Positions 5,201-6,147 of a stretch of DNA of 6,147 nt are shown here, piece by piece. The DNA is from Chloroflexota bacterium (GTDB lineage Bacteria > Chloroflexota > Anaerolineae > J102), in contig JAADFV010000149.1 of NCBI GenBank assembly GCA_013152695.1, positions 1-6,147 on the forward strand, written 5' to 3'. A model generated the notes under the pieces. That model made no database searches, was not told where the DNA came from, and was given only the letters and a program-made list of their open reading frames with translations. Made by a program: the position numbers and the translations under genes. Every line of letters begins with the position of its first letter. The first letter of the stretch is position 1.

Positions 5201-6147
5201 AAAAAACGTGATGAGCAGAATGCTAACCAGTTCTTGGGCAATGTATTGGCCTTGCGTACGGCCTTGTGGCTCATTGCCCTGCCTATTTTGGTCGTCTACA
5301 CCTGGCTTTATTGGCGATCGGGTTCCATTTCCGTTGAAACTGTCTGGGCGATTGCTATCTTTGCTTTTGCTCTTTACTTTGCCAATCTCAGTGACGCCTT
5401 TTCCGCCGTGTTCAATGCCTACGAACAAATGGAATATCCGGCGGGGCTGGCCTCTTTTGTCGCCCTTGCTAAGGTGGCGTTGGGGGCATTTGTATTGTTG
5501 GTGGGCTGGGGTTTCGTAGGGCTGGCTGCGGTCAGTCTGATCATGAATGCCGTGCAATCGTTATGGCTGTTTATGCTTTTGCGGCGTCACATCCTGCAAC
5601 CGATCATCCGACTCGACTTCTCCCTGCAGCGCTGGATGCTGAGCGAAAGCGGACCGCTCATGCTCAACCATCTTCTCGCTACGATTTTTTGGCGCATCGA
5701 TATCCTCATTCTTACGCCCTGGGTGGGGGTATTTGGTGTGGGACTTTATGCTGCCGCTTACAAATACATTGATGGGCTGAATGTGATCCCCGCCTATTTC
5801 ACCCTTGCTGTCTTTCCGGTCATGTCACGCTTTGCCGCCAACGAGCCGGACGCCCTCAAACGCACGCATTGGCTAGCTTTGCGTCTGCTCACGATCATGG
5901 CTATTCCCATCAGTGTATTCGTCTTTTTCATGGCCCGTCCTTTGATTTTACTGCTGGGTGGCGATGAGTATGTCCCCGGTGCCGTCTTGCCTCTGAAACT
6001 CCTCATTCTCAGCATTCCCATCGGTTTTATGAACTCGGTGACCCACTATGTGTTGATCGCCATTGGCCAGCAGCGCTTTTTGACGCGCGCCTTTGTATTT
6101 GGCGTCATTTTCAACACCATTGGCAACCTGATCTTCATCCCTCGCGA
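2201..6147 (+). CDS. YfhO-family GT-C-like membrane protein fused to a Wzx/MOP-type flippase, open at window end
   Basis: One uninterrupted frame of 1315 visible codons; I checked its phase at many points and saw no stop. Residues 1-922 are YfhO-like: first membrane helix 11-31, outer loop PADNIYQYEPW with D39 as a candidate catalytic Asp, PLWNPYLFTGLPF (88-100), AGHVE (224-228), about 10-13 membrane segments to LFLDLWLIGHDFNP (614-627), an extracytoplasmic region (about 623-897) with RGYDSIIP (682-689) and YFPGWRAY (840-847), and a last helix at 898-920. After an acidic linker (about 923-933), residues 934-1315 match polysaccharide flippases: AKNSLVPM, LLRLRILAPGGEGAY, FGLGTLLTREVA, and a late GGDEY segment. 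Some 60-120 residues of a typical flippase are missing beyond the edge. Likely role: flipping a lipid-linked sugar and transferring it to an outer acceptor, using the product of the upstream GT2. The start is ATG 2201 or ATG 2204; GAGG at 2193-2196 is better spaced for 2204. Coupling with the upstream stop (TGATG) suggests co-translation. Families are clear; acceptor and sugar are unknown. Confidence 0.88.
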   Translation, partial: MMRASELRRDAWALLLLFLLPLLWFGPVILGDKTLIPADNIYQYEPWLHYAAEKGVETPHNALLSDLVLENYPWKLLIREGLSERQLPLWNPYLFTGLPFLAAGQHSALFPLSIVYYVLPLSTAFGVFTWLILALAGMSMYVFARVLRVGRAGSLFAGIAYMFSGFFVGSVVFPMMIAGAAWLPLELALIEIVVRKQEEKGNAPFVPVAYIVAGAAVLGMQVLAGHVEITYYFLLVSAMYSLWRLFGVWRRLGAWRPLLRIAGWLLFMTATGLLLGAVQLIPLYELVSHNFREGSASYSQVVNWAWPSRHILTFAIPDIFGNPSHHTIRDWWTGEQYEVWLNAFGQETRTVFWGVKNYVEGANYLGILTLIFAIAAFFDVGGRLRGDTVRQPSDQPGWTRPPTGRFYVVGFALLALLSLAFAFGTPLYALLFYGLPGYRQLHSAFRWVFPYTLSMALLAGFGFERLQLAIENVHLERLGGARRLRHLTFPDSARIAGWFLTLSGSLVLAILLLSKVWAAPFVALSQRIVDSSDLAQAAFANGALFWSYEAGRFLQFGFMVMAAGVVLLLALSSFGQRRIIGPASPQAEVEATKDAAFTWSVGLRVWQAAGLLLLFLDLWLIGHDFNPRADADLLDFRPPAITWLQEQQTPDQPWRLTTWQDPDEQKTLNANLGMLADLQDVRGYDSIIPRQYAEYMSQIQTQGDLLYNRIAPIYVPNTPALHDPLFHLLGVRYVVTTQEIAAEQYRLVYDGEVRIYENLQAMPRAWLAPQAVVAPMNATFWQVVRQQDARQTVVLDESIEIPQPRYGERREVRIRSYDLNDVVIEVNTDAPGWLVLADAYFPGWRAYISSLPEPASGERIQESEATIYRAYGNFRAVYLPEAGWQQVRFHYTPITFKLGLYASFISGMLLLLLIGWWAWGRFYREEEGEGADVRRVAKNSLVPMAMSLVNKFIDYAFALLRLRILAPGGEGAYTFAVQTYGLFEILVRFGLGTLLTREVAKKRDEQNANQFLGNVLALRTALWLIALPILVVYTWLYWRSGSISVETVWAIAIFAFALYFANLSDAFSAVFNAYEQMEYPAGLASFVALAKVALGAFVLLVGWGFVGLAAVSLIMNAVQSLWLFMLLRRHILQPIIRLDFSLQRWMLSESGPLMLNHLLATIFWRIDILILTPWVGVFGVGLYAAAYKYIDGLNVIPAYFTLAVFPVMSRFAANEPDALKRTHWLALRLLTIMAIPISVFVFFMARPLILLLGGDEYVPGAVLPLKLLILSIPIGFMNSVTHYVLIAIGQQRFLTRAFVFGVIFNTIGNLIFIPR
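4984..4999 (+). promoter_or_regulatory. Internal GGAGG plus in-frame GTG at the fusion joint
   Basis: GGAGG (4984-4988), inside a purine run at 4973-4989, is followed after 8 nt by GTG (4997-4999, codon 933) in the frame of the fusion. Codons from here read VRRVAKNSL, the type of N-terminus a stand-alone flippase of this family would have. It may be a working internal start giving free flippase, or the fossil ribosome site of a once separate gene. It also encodes the acidic linker EEEGEGAD, so chance purine richness from Glu/Gly codons is possible. Confidence 0.4.

Noticed and set aside
4971..5519. A 182-codon plus-strand open frame starting at the fusion joint
   Set aside because: It is out of frame with both domains and gives a Pro/Trp/Ser-rich product. 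The clear flippase signatures lie in the other frame.

Overview
This window looks like chromosomal DNA from a free-living bacterium of moderate GC content. The mix of an OmpR-type regulator, long intergenic stretches filled with small repeats, and a YfhO-like membrane protein next to a DPM1-like glycosyltransferase suggests Chloroflexota (Anaerolineae/Caldilineae-like). That placement is an impression and was not tested.

Layout: (1) Positions 1-558 on the minus strand hold the first 186 codons of a winged-helix response regulator whose receiver domain has lost several standard phosphorylation residues. Its Shine-Dalgarno sequence lies exactly in the loop of a perfect 8-bp inverted repeat. (2) Positions 559-1436 form a noncoding region of about 880 bp. 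It contains an interspersed-repeat-like inverted element (658-744), a good sigma70-type promoter pointing left (988-1016), a 14-bp purine-rich tandem repeat (1157-1222), an 11-bp direct repeat (1275-1301), and a promoter pointing right (1384-1412) just ahead of the next gene. (3) Positions 1437-2201 on the plus strand encode a complete 254-residue DPM1/polyprenol-phosphate-mannose-synthase-like family 2 glycosyltransferase. (4) From 2201 to the end of the window, one uninterrupted plus-strand reading frame of at least 1315 codons encodes a YfhO-family GT-C-type membrane protein (about residues 1-922) fused in frame to a Wzx-like MOP-superfamily lipid flippase (from about residue 933). The flippase is cut by the window edge.

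The rightward genes make a coherent module. The GT2 enzyme would charge a polyprenyl phosphate with a sugar on the cytoplasmic face, the flippase half would move the lipid-linked sugar across the membrane, and the YfhO-like half would transfer the sugar to an acceptor outside. In Firmicutes such three-part systems (CsbB-like GT2, GtcA-type flippase, YfhO) use separate proteins. Here two of the three activities appear to be joined in one polypeptide, and the flippase belongs to a different superfamily from GtcA. The junction carries a GGAGG followed 8 nt later by an in-frame GTG, which could be a relic of a separate flippase gene or a working internal start. This fusion is the most interesting feature of the window.
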